From Lingula anatina (taxonomy: Eukaryota > Brachiopoda > Lingulata > Lingulida > Lingulidae), in contig NW_019773736.1 in NCBI RefSeq assembly GCF_001039355.2, forward strand, positions 343,600 to 407,599: a DNA stretch of 64,000 bases. Direction: 5' to 3'. A program made the translations under genes and the position numbers. The notes beneath the pieces were generated by a model, which made no database searches, had not been told where the DNA came from, and saw only the letters and a list, made by a program, of their open reading frames with translations. Positions 20,747 through 32,300 of the stretch are shown here, one piece after another (position 1 is the stretch's first letter; the number at the start of each line of letters is the position of its first letter).

Positions 20747-21140
20747 CTATCTCTGTTCCTTTCTCTTTGACAGCAACATAGTTAGTTTATTTCCTATTAT
20801 TGTCAGGGCAAATCGTGCTGAGATATTCTGGATGCGTTGTAATCTTTTGATCTTATCATCTGGACATCCATGTAATACAGAATTACAATAGTCCAACCTG
20901 GAAGTTACCAATGAGTGTATAACAGTAGCCGCAGATGATTGATTCAGATATTTCCTTATGGTGCCAATATTCCGAATGTTGAATATACAAGACCTTGTGG
21001 TGCTGGAGATCTGTGTCCATTGAAAGTGTAGAATCAAAGTATACTCCTAAATTTGTGAGCAAGGCCCTTGTTGTGGGGTTGAGTAATGACTAAAAATTCT
21101 GTTTTTCCATCATTTATCTTCAATTTGTTTGTTCTGTTTA
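20747..21140 (-). pseudogene. Truncated non-LTR retrotransposon reverse transcriptase (C-terminal part)
   Basis: Minus-strand translation in two frames gives LKINDGKTEFLVIT and then SLVTSRLDYCNSVLHG and KIKRLQRIQNISARF. These are the conserved motifs at the end of CR1/Jockey-type reverse transcriptases. The frame shift between them and the missing catalytic core show it is dead. Confidence 0.85.
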
Positions 21141-21323
21141 AAATCACCCTTTTTAATTCCTTCTAAATGTTTACTGCCATCAAATAATGAAAGCGACAAA
21201 GCACCATTGTGATGAATAATGTCACCAGGTGCATTTCGCTGAGCATTTGAAAGATCTAGCGACACATTTTATCGTCACGCTTTCTAGCGAAGGGAGAGAG
21301 AAAAAAGTCTGATATTTTTTATA

Positions 21324-21438
21324 GATACAATACGAGTCGCCGAGCTGTACGTGAAATATTACGAGTGTATTGGAGAACCGCAGGCGAGACAATACACGAG
21401 TAATTTTCACGTACAGCTCGGCGACGAGTGTTGTATCT
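21324..21438. repeat. Foldback with 48-bp arms
   Basis: The arms at 21324-21371 and 21391-21438 share TCGCCGAGCTGTACGTGAAA and its complement with few mismatches. Confidence 0.8.
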
Positions 21439-21441
21439 TGC

Positions 21442-21573
21442 TTAAACCACGGCCTCTGATTGGCTACTACACTAGTAGTGCAACGGACCGTGGAACGCAC
21501 ACGTACATGACGTGCTTGTTTGTCGAATACAGCACGGCCGAGTCTTTTGTTCAACGCGCTAGCCGTGGTTTAA
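21442..21573. mobile_element. Short terminal-inverted-repeat element
   Basis: TTAAACCACGGC at 21442 and GCCGTGGTTTAA at 21562 are exact 12-bp inverted ends around a CpG-rich core. It abuts the foldback at 21324-21438. Confidence 0.55.
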
Positions 21574-21803
21574 TCAGGGGATCAAGAAATATATCTCCAA
21601 AATGGGAGATTCTCGAGGAGACCAGTAGCATTGGCCGGTCTGAAAATTCTGTCTGTGAAATGTGGAGACTAGCTTAGACTATCATACAAGGAATGGTACA
21701 TGTATCTTACGTGCCTTAGAACTCCAGTGTGTGCAACAATAGGTGATTCAAAAAAGGTAAAAGGAGGTGTGTGTTTGTTTATGAGGGAGGAGGCGCGCCC
21801 CGG

Positions 21804-22094
21804 GTTTAATTTGTAACCATGACAATTGATTGCTTGATTGCTGCTGTCAAGCTTGAGTGATCGCAAAGTGCACACATGATACACTGTACAAAGTGTACAC
21901 TCTTCTGGACTATTTTTTAAGCCCCCCCCCCCCCCCAAGCAATCAATTGTCATGGTTACAAATTAAACCCGGGGGGGCTTAAAAAATAGTCCAGAAGAGT
22001 GTACATTTTGTACAGTGTATCATGTGTGCACTTTGCGATCACTCAAGCTTGACAGCAGCAATCAAGCAATCAATTGTCATGGTTACAAATTAAA
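21804..22094. repeat. Large nested foldback, ~120-bp arms
   Basis: The left arm (about 21804-21929) and right arm (about 21973-22094) are nearly perfect inverted copies. The 40-bp spacer itself repeats the outer end of the arm (CAATTGTCATGGTTACAAAT). C and G runs lie at the turning points. Confidence 0.88.
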
Positions 22095-23603
22095 CGCAAT
22101 TCCCATCCTTCAGAACAAAATCCGTCTATATTTCAAAATTGAAAACTGATCAGCTAAGTTTATCTTCACGAAAGAAGGATGTACAACTACAGCAAGCAAC
22201 CAAGATTTTTGTGTGTGTTGTTGTGTCGCTCTTTTGGAGTGGTGGCCCTTACAATCTTCCGTAGTACATGTAGTTCAATGCTGCCCTTAACTACGACAGT
22301 AGTTCTATCAAGATTTCTGCTGTGCTGTTACATTTAACTGAAACCACTCGCTCCAGGTTCCAAATTCATGTCTTTTCATATATCGTTTCATTTATTGTTT
22401 CATTTTATCGTCAATTAATCCGAATGCAACATCAGATGTAAATAATCCATTATCCTCAACACTAACATTTCAAGAGAACCTGGTAGCGATCAGACTTTGA
22501 TGGAGTTAATTTCTGAAGTTTAGGGAGGTTTGAGTTATATTTGGTCTCGAAGCAGAACATATGTTTTAGATTTCCGTGTCGCTACCGTCATCTGACGATT
22601 CCATGATACGAATTTACAATTTAGAAACTCCAACACGTAACGAATGACCAGTTGATTGTTTTCACATCTGTCTAAAAATCAAACTCTCGGCTGTTTAAAA
22701 TCACCCTTTTTATATGTATACCAAAAGAAATATACACGTATACGCTGTTAACTTTTTGAACAGATTATATCTAGGTTAGTAATAAAAAAAATGCTGCGAA
22801 CGACAGGAAATTTTTATGTCGTGTCAGTCTTCTTTATGCCGTGCCAGTCTTCATGCTGTGTACGTCATTTTGATATGACAAAAGATGCTTTATACGAAGT
22901 CCCCTGGGCAATCAACTTGGTTTGAATGCATGCACCATTACTTTTTGCATTTTTTTTTATCATGAACTGTAGACGGAAATTTTAAAATATTAATGACCTT
23001 TTGATTGAAAGCCCTTTGCATAACAAAAACCAAATAACGTAGCCTTGTTGAATAACACAGCTTCAGTAGATTATAGAGTATTAAAAAATAAAATAAAAAA
23101 GCAGAGTAGAGTATTTTAACAAAATAAAAAGCAGATGACTTAAATACTGCTTTCTAAAATAACGACCTCACTGACTCCAATCATGGACAAAATTTCTATC
23201 ATTATTATGCACACGCTCCAATAAACAATCCTCCCCTCCCTCTGCCAGAATAGACTTATCGTCTTTGTTTGATCTGACTTAAAAACCGAGGGTGCCATTA
23301 ATTGAACTGTTTTTAGGTCCGGCAGTAGTTTACTGTGAAAACTGATTTGAATGCATTAAGCACGCCAATAGGACAAAAGACTGACAGATATATTCCACGC
23401 AGCACAATCCACATGTAGTTTTGAAGTGTGCGTTGCGGAGCTCAGAGAGAGACAGAAAAAGAGAGAAACAGCACTACTCTGATTAATGAACAATACATAA
23501 TTACCTGCAAAAAGCTTATTATATTAGCCAAGTGTAGTACAAGAACAGTGTAACTGTTGGATGCTTTATTTTCTGCGAGACAGTCCAAGAGTAGTAACGC
23601 TAC

Positions 23604-23711
23604 ATGATGTGGTGCCAGCAGATTCTGTTGGCCATGATTCTGGTCATTATGAAGCTCAAGACCAGCCTTGGGATGTCCTGTTTTGATAGCAGTCAGCATA
23701 GCAGTAATCAG
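23604..23711 (+). CDS. IL-17R-like exon 1: signal peptide
   Basis: ATG-ATG start, hydrophobic core (ILLAMILVIMKL), then CFDSSQHSSNQ, and a GTTAGT donor in phase 0. The next exon 23959-23989 adds SFSHLNCSVT. Confidence 0.75.
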
Positions 23712-26700
23712 GTTAGTTTCGCAGAATCTCAGGACCATTCCTTTTTATTTTTTCAAATTTGTGTGGATATCAATATAATGAATGTCAGTCGTGAACGTTT
23801 CATTTTTTTCAATATTTTAGAATGCCGCAGAGTTACATGCATTATAATAGTAATTCAATTCTTGAAACTTTTTATTTGACTTTTCAATATGTTACTGCTT
23901 AGGTTATGAAAATTAAAAAAAAAAAAAATTCCTAAACGATGCTCTTTGTTTCTTTCAGAGTTTCAGTCACCTCAATTGTTCGGTAACAGGTAAGCCATGT
24001 TCGATCTATTTACTTTACAGCCTGTCATTGGTGATAATGATGACATTGTTTATTGAGAATTTTTTACTCTGAAATGTTGAATACGGCAGCAGTAAATTAA
24101 ACGCTTCATGTAGATCTATACGAACATTGTATATTGATTTTCTAATAAATGCTGTTGCATGATTAATCTGATAGCCATCAGCAACCATCATTTGCCGTTA
24201 TCGCCTCTTAATGACTTTATTACTTTATTATTATTATTATTATTTTGACGTTTAGTTGTTACACAAGACAGTGAAACGTGTAAAGGTAATTGGTAAATGT
24301 AAAAAATATATAGGCCTATTTATATCTAAAACAAAAAAATGGGATATAATTTTCCAAAATAGAACGGCACGTATGGATTTGTAACTAGCTGCACTATGCA
24401 CAAAATGCAAGGATAAATGTAAAATACGGAAATTCACTGCATGTCTCTACAGCGAGACATATTTAAATTTGGTGTTTTTAGTTTTTAGTATAGTGGTTAT
24501 TTATTGTACCCGTTGACGTGATTCCAAATACCAAAAGCAACGCGTGTATTCAAGATGACGGGTTTGTTGGCTTTTAATTTGTCACGATATCAATTTTGGC
24601 ACACGAACAATTGGAACTGTAGGTGGTCTTTTGTATTTTATGTTCAACATCTGCGGTCCTTGTTTTGTGTAACATTACCGCAATTAAAGTAAACACGGAC
24701 TAAAAACACGTCTTCCTTTCAGCATTTGAGCTACATGTAAGACAGCGAAAAATTCACAAACATATAATTAACTAACAAATTTAAATCACGCTCCATCTTC
24801 TTTTAAGGCTAATGTCAAAAAGACGGGATTCTTTAAGAAATAAATATATGTATGCCACCTTATTTTGATACCAGCTGACCTGACCACCTGTCAGCTAAGA
24901 GGAGTAGGGAGTAGTGCTTTTGTAACTATGTGCTTAACAAAGGGATTCGCCTAGTATCAATTTACCTTCTCCTTTTCTCTTTTTTAAAAAGGAACCTGTT
25001 TTAAGCAGTGGCTTAAGCCAGGGAATGATATGAACCCTGGTTCTCCCACCAAACTCAAGGTGGCTCTAATGCTCCGGAACAACACAAACAAGAGGTCGTA
25101 CCCTGGATTAGATATTAGGTGGCAGGCAGCAGACGACGGTAAGATTCCTTATATATATCATATATTACACCCTACCCGTGCCTTTTTTCTCTCAATTTGA
25201 CCATAGTCGATAGGTACTTTTTATTTATTTTTTTTTTACAATTATCGTCATATACATAACTTTTTTTCCAGGTGGGAGGGGGGAGTAGCAATTTCTGTTA
25301 TACTTCTGTATCACTGCAGAAATCATTTTTCCACCGGAGTACGTATTATGAGTATTTGTCTCTCTGCCAATAAGTATGTACCACTGCGGTAAGTATTAAT
25401 TTAACAGCAAAGTTACTTCATGTCTGGGATTTTTTTAATTGGCACAGCAGTAAATGACTTTTGCCGCATATGCTGTGGGATAATGTGCTCGATGTCAGCA
25501 TCTAAATGCATGCACTGAATAAAGTATACACAGCCTCGCAAGACGGCTCTTAACACAAACCAGGCGTTTTAACAAACATGTAGGAGGTGGTCGGATAATG
25601 CCTGAGTTTAAATCCAATTTATCAAAATAACACGATTCAGAGCTGGGCCTCTGAGGACATGTCTTTTGACAGCGCCCCTTGCAGAGTGAGGATGAGTTGA
25701 AAGTAGCTCCTAGAGTTTAAGAGGCCTTACGACTTCATTATGAGAAAACAAACGAGTGGTGAATACAGATGTCTACATCTGTATTCAGGTGTCTCGCCTA
25801 CAGGTGTCTCGTCTACGTAATGTGAGATATATAGGTATTTGAGTCCAAAAGATGCCATTAGGTTCCCTAAAAAGGGCATTCCGAGTTCCTGGGTATCTGT
25901 ATGCTGGGGACATCATGTGGGCCCCTGCAAAGGGCATTCCATGATAGATATGATTGAGGTTGTAGACAGGCCTACCCAACTACCAAACTCCCGAATTAAC
26001 CGGTATATCGGACCACACTACCCGTTTTCAAGGTGTCTGTCAGATCGCATTTCGGAGTATCACACCTCAGAACAAAAATTTGTAGGACGACCGCGGTCTC
26101 ATCCACGCTCTGCTGTCACCTTGATCGGATAGTAAACGATTGTCGTAAAATCGCTATATGATTTTAAAACCGGGTGCATAAATTTGAAAACCACTTAGAA
26201 CAACCTTAGACTGCTACATTAATCTAATACAATGCAAAAAACCCCTATCAAAAGTGGTTAAAGCATTCAAACCGAGTATAATTATTTGCGCTGATATTCA
26301 GAAACTACACAGACCTAACCAATAATAGTATTGGAAAGTGTTACCCTTTGGGTCATCTTTCATCTCCGTGAATTTGGGATCAATCGGTGCATTTTCACGG
26401 GAGTAGCGGCCATAAGATACCGAAACTGAAAACTGTCTCTAATTCGGGAACCGTTAATGCTAGAGACCCATTCTTTTTGCATTTTGTAGAGCATGTCAAG
26501 CCCAACACTGGGGGTGGACTCCGTTTTTTTGTATTCCATACGGTTATGCTGTATCAAAAAGTACATTTTGGTGGTGAAAGCAAAATGTGCAGTACGGTAA
26601 TGTATAATAAATTTTGAACCCCAGGAAAATAAAACATAAGGCTTGGCAAGGCAGACAACTTGTGGTCAAAAATGACATTATTTCATGAAATTTGAACATA

Positions 26701-29335
26701 TGGAACTTCTGAGCACCTCCCATTTCAAGAATTTCAACCAAAATTGACCTTTTCTTTATTTTAATTAATTTTTTCTGTAGGAAATTTATGGCACATTATT
26801 GTAACTCCAAAATTGTAACATTTAGTCCCTTATATCTCCCAAACTGGCAGAGATAGGTCCATAGTTACTATTAAAGTTAAATAGGAAGTCACATACTGGC
26901 AATTTAACTGTGACCTTGAAATTGACCTTTGACCTACTTTTCACCATGAACTGAACTTTGCAAATATTCGTTCCCTTTTATCTCCAAAACTGGCAGAGAT
27001 AGGTCCATAATTGCTATTGAAGTTGAATAGGAAGTCATATACTGGCAATCTAAGTGTGACCTTGAAATTGACCTTTGGCCTACTTTTCATCATGAATTGA
27101 ACTTTGCAAATTTCCATTCCCTTTTATCTCCAAAACTGGCAGAGATAGGTCCATAGTTGCTATTGAACTTGAATAGGAAGTCATTAGAGGCAATTTACTG
27201 TGACCTTAAAATTGACCTTTGACCTACTTTTTACCATAAACCGAACTTTGCAAATTTTGGTTCCCTTTTTTTAATAAAATAAATAAAAACATTTATTTTA
27301 AGTATAAACTCCATATGAATATGTTCATTAGACATACATATAACAAGTATACAACTGGTCAAAACACGCTGTGTACACAATCTCGCCTCCCTGGGGAGGA
27401 TACAGCCCCGCTGCCGTGTGAGGCGCTGAGTACTATCAAACTTACAATATCGTTCTCTGTCTGACCAGGACCCTGCTTCAACCCCAAAGTGCTGAGTGCC
27501 AAGCGGGGAGACAGCAGGTACCGTTTATAAAGGACTGGTATGTCCCCGGACGGGTTTTGAACCTACGTGCTCCCGCTCCGGAGGCGGACACTCTAACCAC
27601 AAGGCCATCCGGTTTTTATCTCCAAAACTGGCAGAGATAAGTCCATAGTTACTATTGAACTTGAATAGGAAGTAATACACTGGCAATCTGTGATCTTGAA
27701 ATTGACCTTTGACCTACTTTTAACCATGAACTGAACTTTGCACTATTTTCTGGCTTTTAAATCTGCAAAATTGGCAAAGAAATGCCCATGGTTACTATTG
27801 AACTTGAATAGAAATTCATATACTGTGATATTGAAATTGACCTTTGACCTACTTTTTCACCATGAACTGAGCTTTGCATATTTTCTTGCCCCTCATACTT
27901 CAAAACTAGCAGAGATGTGCCCGTTGTTGCCCCTAGGTTTTTCTCTTTTGTCAGCATATATGCACCACTGACAACACATTTCAAGGAAAACCAATAGGCC
28001 TTTTGTCTAGAGAATTAAAGGTGTGATTAGTGTTAGGAAAATGCAGGTCAATTCAAAAATCTGCTTGATTGTACCATTTTTAGTTATTTTATTTTATTTT
28101 TTTATTTATTAATTAGTTATTTATTTATTTATTTTTTTGCATATTTTGAGAACTCTTGTTGATTGCATTTTATAGAGCTTGTCAAGCACAAGACTGGTGG
28201 TGGTGTCCCTTTTTTTTTTTGGGGGGGGGGTGTTTCCATACGAATGCGCTTACTCCAGCTGGTGGTACAATATCCAGAGGCGGTATCGCCTCTCTGATCC
28301 TCTAGTTAATAATTCTATGGTATTTATAATCATGAGCCCCTTGGTGTCTCCTAATTTTTGTAGTGTCCATCCCCCCCTTATCTGTTTTATTTAGGAATCA
28401 CAGCCTATTCTGTCTGGTTTTATTATTTTATGTATGTCAACACTGACATTCATTTTTCAGGAAGAAAATAGCACATTACCCCTTATTATGAAAAGATATG
28501 AAAGAATTTGGTGCCAAATGTAGTGTCTGTACCCCTACTGTAGTGTCCGTACCCCCAACCTATACATTAACGATTGGATAACTGGCTATGATGGCTCAAT
28601 GATGATAAAACTTCAAAATATGGTACAAAATATTGTTCTAGATTGTACAAAATGCATTCATGTCCTATGATGTTTAGGAAAAACATTGTATATAAATGTA
28701 TATTCGATAAAGTGATACTAATAAATAAGAGTCAGGCAAGACATTTTGAAAAAAAATAATATCAGTAAAGATGCTACTCTTTGCATTCAAAATGAACAAT
28801 ATTGCTTCCAATATATTGCCAAATATAGCTAATTGCAAAATAATAAATTGTATATGGATTAATATTCTATGGATTAATGTATATGGTATATTTTGAGGGG
28901 GCTACGGACACTACAATACATGCATAATTAACAGAGGTATATTTATAATACTCTCAGTGGATGAAGTATCAAACATGGATGACAATGAACAAAAGCCAAA
29001 CAGGAAAAGAAAAGGGAAACCTGAAATTTTTACTGTCAGCAAAAAGAATTTGAAAAAAAAACGTCAAAGAGCTAATAGTCATGCTGAAGCACGTAAGGAA
29101 GATGCTGAATGCACGTAACATAACAGAGAAGCAAAAAATGAAGAATCATCCAAGGCTGGCCCAGCAGAAAAAAGACTAAAGATGAGAGAAGAAATTAGGA
29201 CATACTGACAGAGAGTCAAGGAGAAGCAGAAACCCAACAATCCTGAAAACAGCAGAGCAAGAGGTGCAATTTACCGAGAGATGAAAAAGAAGAAAAGACT
29301 CGAAAAACAAGAATCAAGACTGAAACAAAAATCAA

Positions 29336-29374
<39 letters not shown>

Positions 29375-32300
29375 AGACCAAGCAACAGAAAGAAAAGGTT
29401 TGAATTAAAGTCTGGTGAATGAAAGTAAAACTGAATGACACACAACCAAGCGCCAGCATCCACTGAAAAACGAGCTGTGGTGTTTCTCCAAAAAACATTT
29501 TGATTAATACATGTACTTGTATCCTTTTGGTTAAAGTACTGTTGTTAAATCTTTATTTTGATATTTTTAGAATGTTGGCAAAAATAACTGGTAAACAATA
29601 TGTTATTTCAGTTACAAAAGCATCAGTTACTTGAATGTGAAGTGTCCGTACCCCCAAATCATAGCCTAAGAGGCGTTATGTTAATTTGAACGTAACACAA
29701 AAAATAATTGATATTGTGTTCTAAAATTGTTCGGTGTCATAGTTAAGATGTTATTCGTTTTATCTGTTACAAAATTAAACAAATGCATCAGAGTTCATTT
29801 CTCTTTCAATGTGACCCCTATTTTGTACCCCTGATTGTGAAACAGCCGCATAGGGGTGCCACTTGCGAAAAGCACAGTTTGGGCATGCCATGCAGAGCTT
29901 TCAGTTTGGCTAGTTTCATGGGCACAATTTGTTATATTGTACCAACCAGTGGTTAGAAGAAGACTCAACGAGTTAATCAGATGGCAAATTATAGGAAGCC
30001 ATCGTGCTGGGGTGCCAGAGAGACAGATTGCAAGGCAACAGAGAGAAACTGCTAACAAAATGGCGCAAAGCCTCTTTCTGGCAAATCGAGATTAACCGAC
30101 GCAAGAATTAGAAGACGTTTGGTTCGACTACGCCACCAGAACCGGATCATGTCGGCCAAACAACAGAGAAACATCTGGACTGAATTAGGAAGAGCTCGAG
30201 TCAGTAGGCACACATTCAACATGCATCTTTTAGAAGCTGAACTTCCATCTAAAAGATCTCGTAAAAAGCTACCGTCGACCAAAAGACACAGGCAGATAAG
30301 ATTGGCATAAGCCAGATGCCGAGAAAGATGGAATCTCAGGACTGGGTGAAGGGTCCTGTGGACTGACGAGAGCAGATTCACTTGTATGTATGCAGATGGT
30401 GGGCTTGGAGCCTGTAGAGGTTCAAACCAAGCGTTTCATGAAGGTTGTGCTATTCCACGTGTTCAGGGGGGCGGAGTATCCATCATAGTATGGGTTTCTC
30501 ATATGATGTGGTTTCTCATAATGATGTAGAATTGCCACTGTGCGTCATGCAAGGGAGATACACTGGTCAACGATACAGAGACGAAATGCCATTGGGGCGC
30601 ATGCAATCACACATTCAAGCTAATCCAGGAAGATATATCATTTTGGTGTAGGACAATTTGCCCATCCATAAAGCACGGTCCGTGCAAATCGCGCAAACAG
30701 CATGATATTCCAAATTTAGATTGCCCTGGATATTCGCCAATTCTCAGTGTAATTGAACATGCTAAGGGTATGATTGACAGGGCAGTAAATGAGAAACAAC
30801 TTCCAGTCGGAAACATAAGAAAGCTACAGCAGGCAGTAATTTAGGAATGGGACCGGCTCACAATGCAAGATTGACAGAATTTGGTGGCAAATTGCAATAG
30901 ACACTGTGCAGCTGTTTTTCAAAACCAGGGAGGGCACCCCCAATATTTATTAGATAATAGACGATTAATCATCTATTATCTACAGTCTTCTTTTATTAAT
31001 ACTAATTCTTAGATGATTGAACTTTATTTTTTCATGATAATCTGTTTTAATCAGCAAGCACTTTTTGCTGGGTGAGCATACTTTTTAGACACACGGTTTG
31101 GCTTCTTTTGGTACCGTTTGGTTAATAAAGTTATTTTGATTACTACAATAAGCTATGTGGTGTATTTCATTAACAGAAATATTCAATTTGTATAGGTTAT
31201 TTATAAAATATGAAAGAAAAATGCATAATTCCACTAACAAATGAAATCATGATCATGATAGATGAAACTTTTGAAAAATCTGGGTATTGCTTAACTTATG
31301 AGCATCAGTGTATTTGTATATCGTTATTTCTGCCTTACGCGATTCATGTTAGGAACACGAAACCTTCCGGACTGATAAACCTGTCATTGTGGATATGTCT
31401 GGGTCCTTCGGGAATTTAAGCATGATTTGGGGTGTGGCCGTCCCTGGGGGGGGGGGGGGTAATCCTATTTTTCACATTATTATTTCTGCTATCTACCCTT
31501 AATTGCATTCGCCAGTGAACCAAACAAAAATACATTGCCTATTCTATGTCATACGACAACCATAAAGAGTGATATTTTGGATCACCATGTTTTCCATATT
31601 ATCGTCTGTAAAAGAGTTTACACGCCCCACAAAGGACCTTCATGTCAGTGCCTAGTAAAAAAAAAAATTCCGAAGTTCCGAGCCACATCGTAAATTATAT
31701 TTTTATTAATCCCCTACGTATCAAGTACCTAACTCTTATTTTCTAGGAAATGACGTGAAATTGAGTGTGCATATAACCGCCCGCTCCATGGGCAGCCTGA
31801 TCAAATTCAGTGTACTGAGTCGAGGCAACCCTGTCCCCATTCAAATTCAACCTTTTTAGTACTTCAAACCACTGCAGTGTCTTAGAAAAACCTGATTGCA
31901 AAATGCGTCCCGGTTGCAAAATGCGTTTTCACAATTTTCTTTGGTTGCAAAATGCGTTCAGTTGCAAAATTTCTATTAGCGGGAATCATTCATTGAAGCT
32001 TTGTACGTTTTTTCGTCGATAGTGATTATCTAGTGATAGTGATTTCGCAACTCCATTATCTATAATCAGTGAAATGATTTAACGTAACTCAATAATACCC
32101 TCTACCAGGATATTTTTGTGGATATTTTTGGCTGACATCAGACCAAAATGACAGCCTATTTATCTAGAATATATCTGTGAATAATTGTGAAAAACCAATC
32201 TGTCGACCTAGTAGAGGGTAACTCAATAATTTATATTCCACCACATTTCTTTTACGAAAGCATTTAACCATCGTGACAATATTTTTTCAGCATCATACCA

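Noticed and set aside
27537-27612. Functional tRNA gene on the minus strand
   Set aside because: A and B boxes are present, but it is followed by a SINE body and A+T-rich tail and the acceptor stem does not pair.
26830-27960. CRISPR-like array of regularly spaced repeats
   Set aside because: The whole 146-bp unit is repeated without unique spacers, and the genome is animal.
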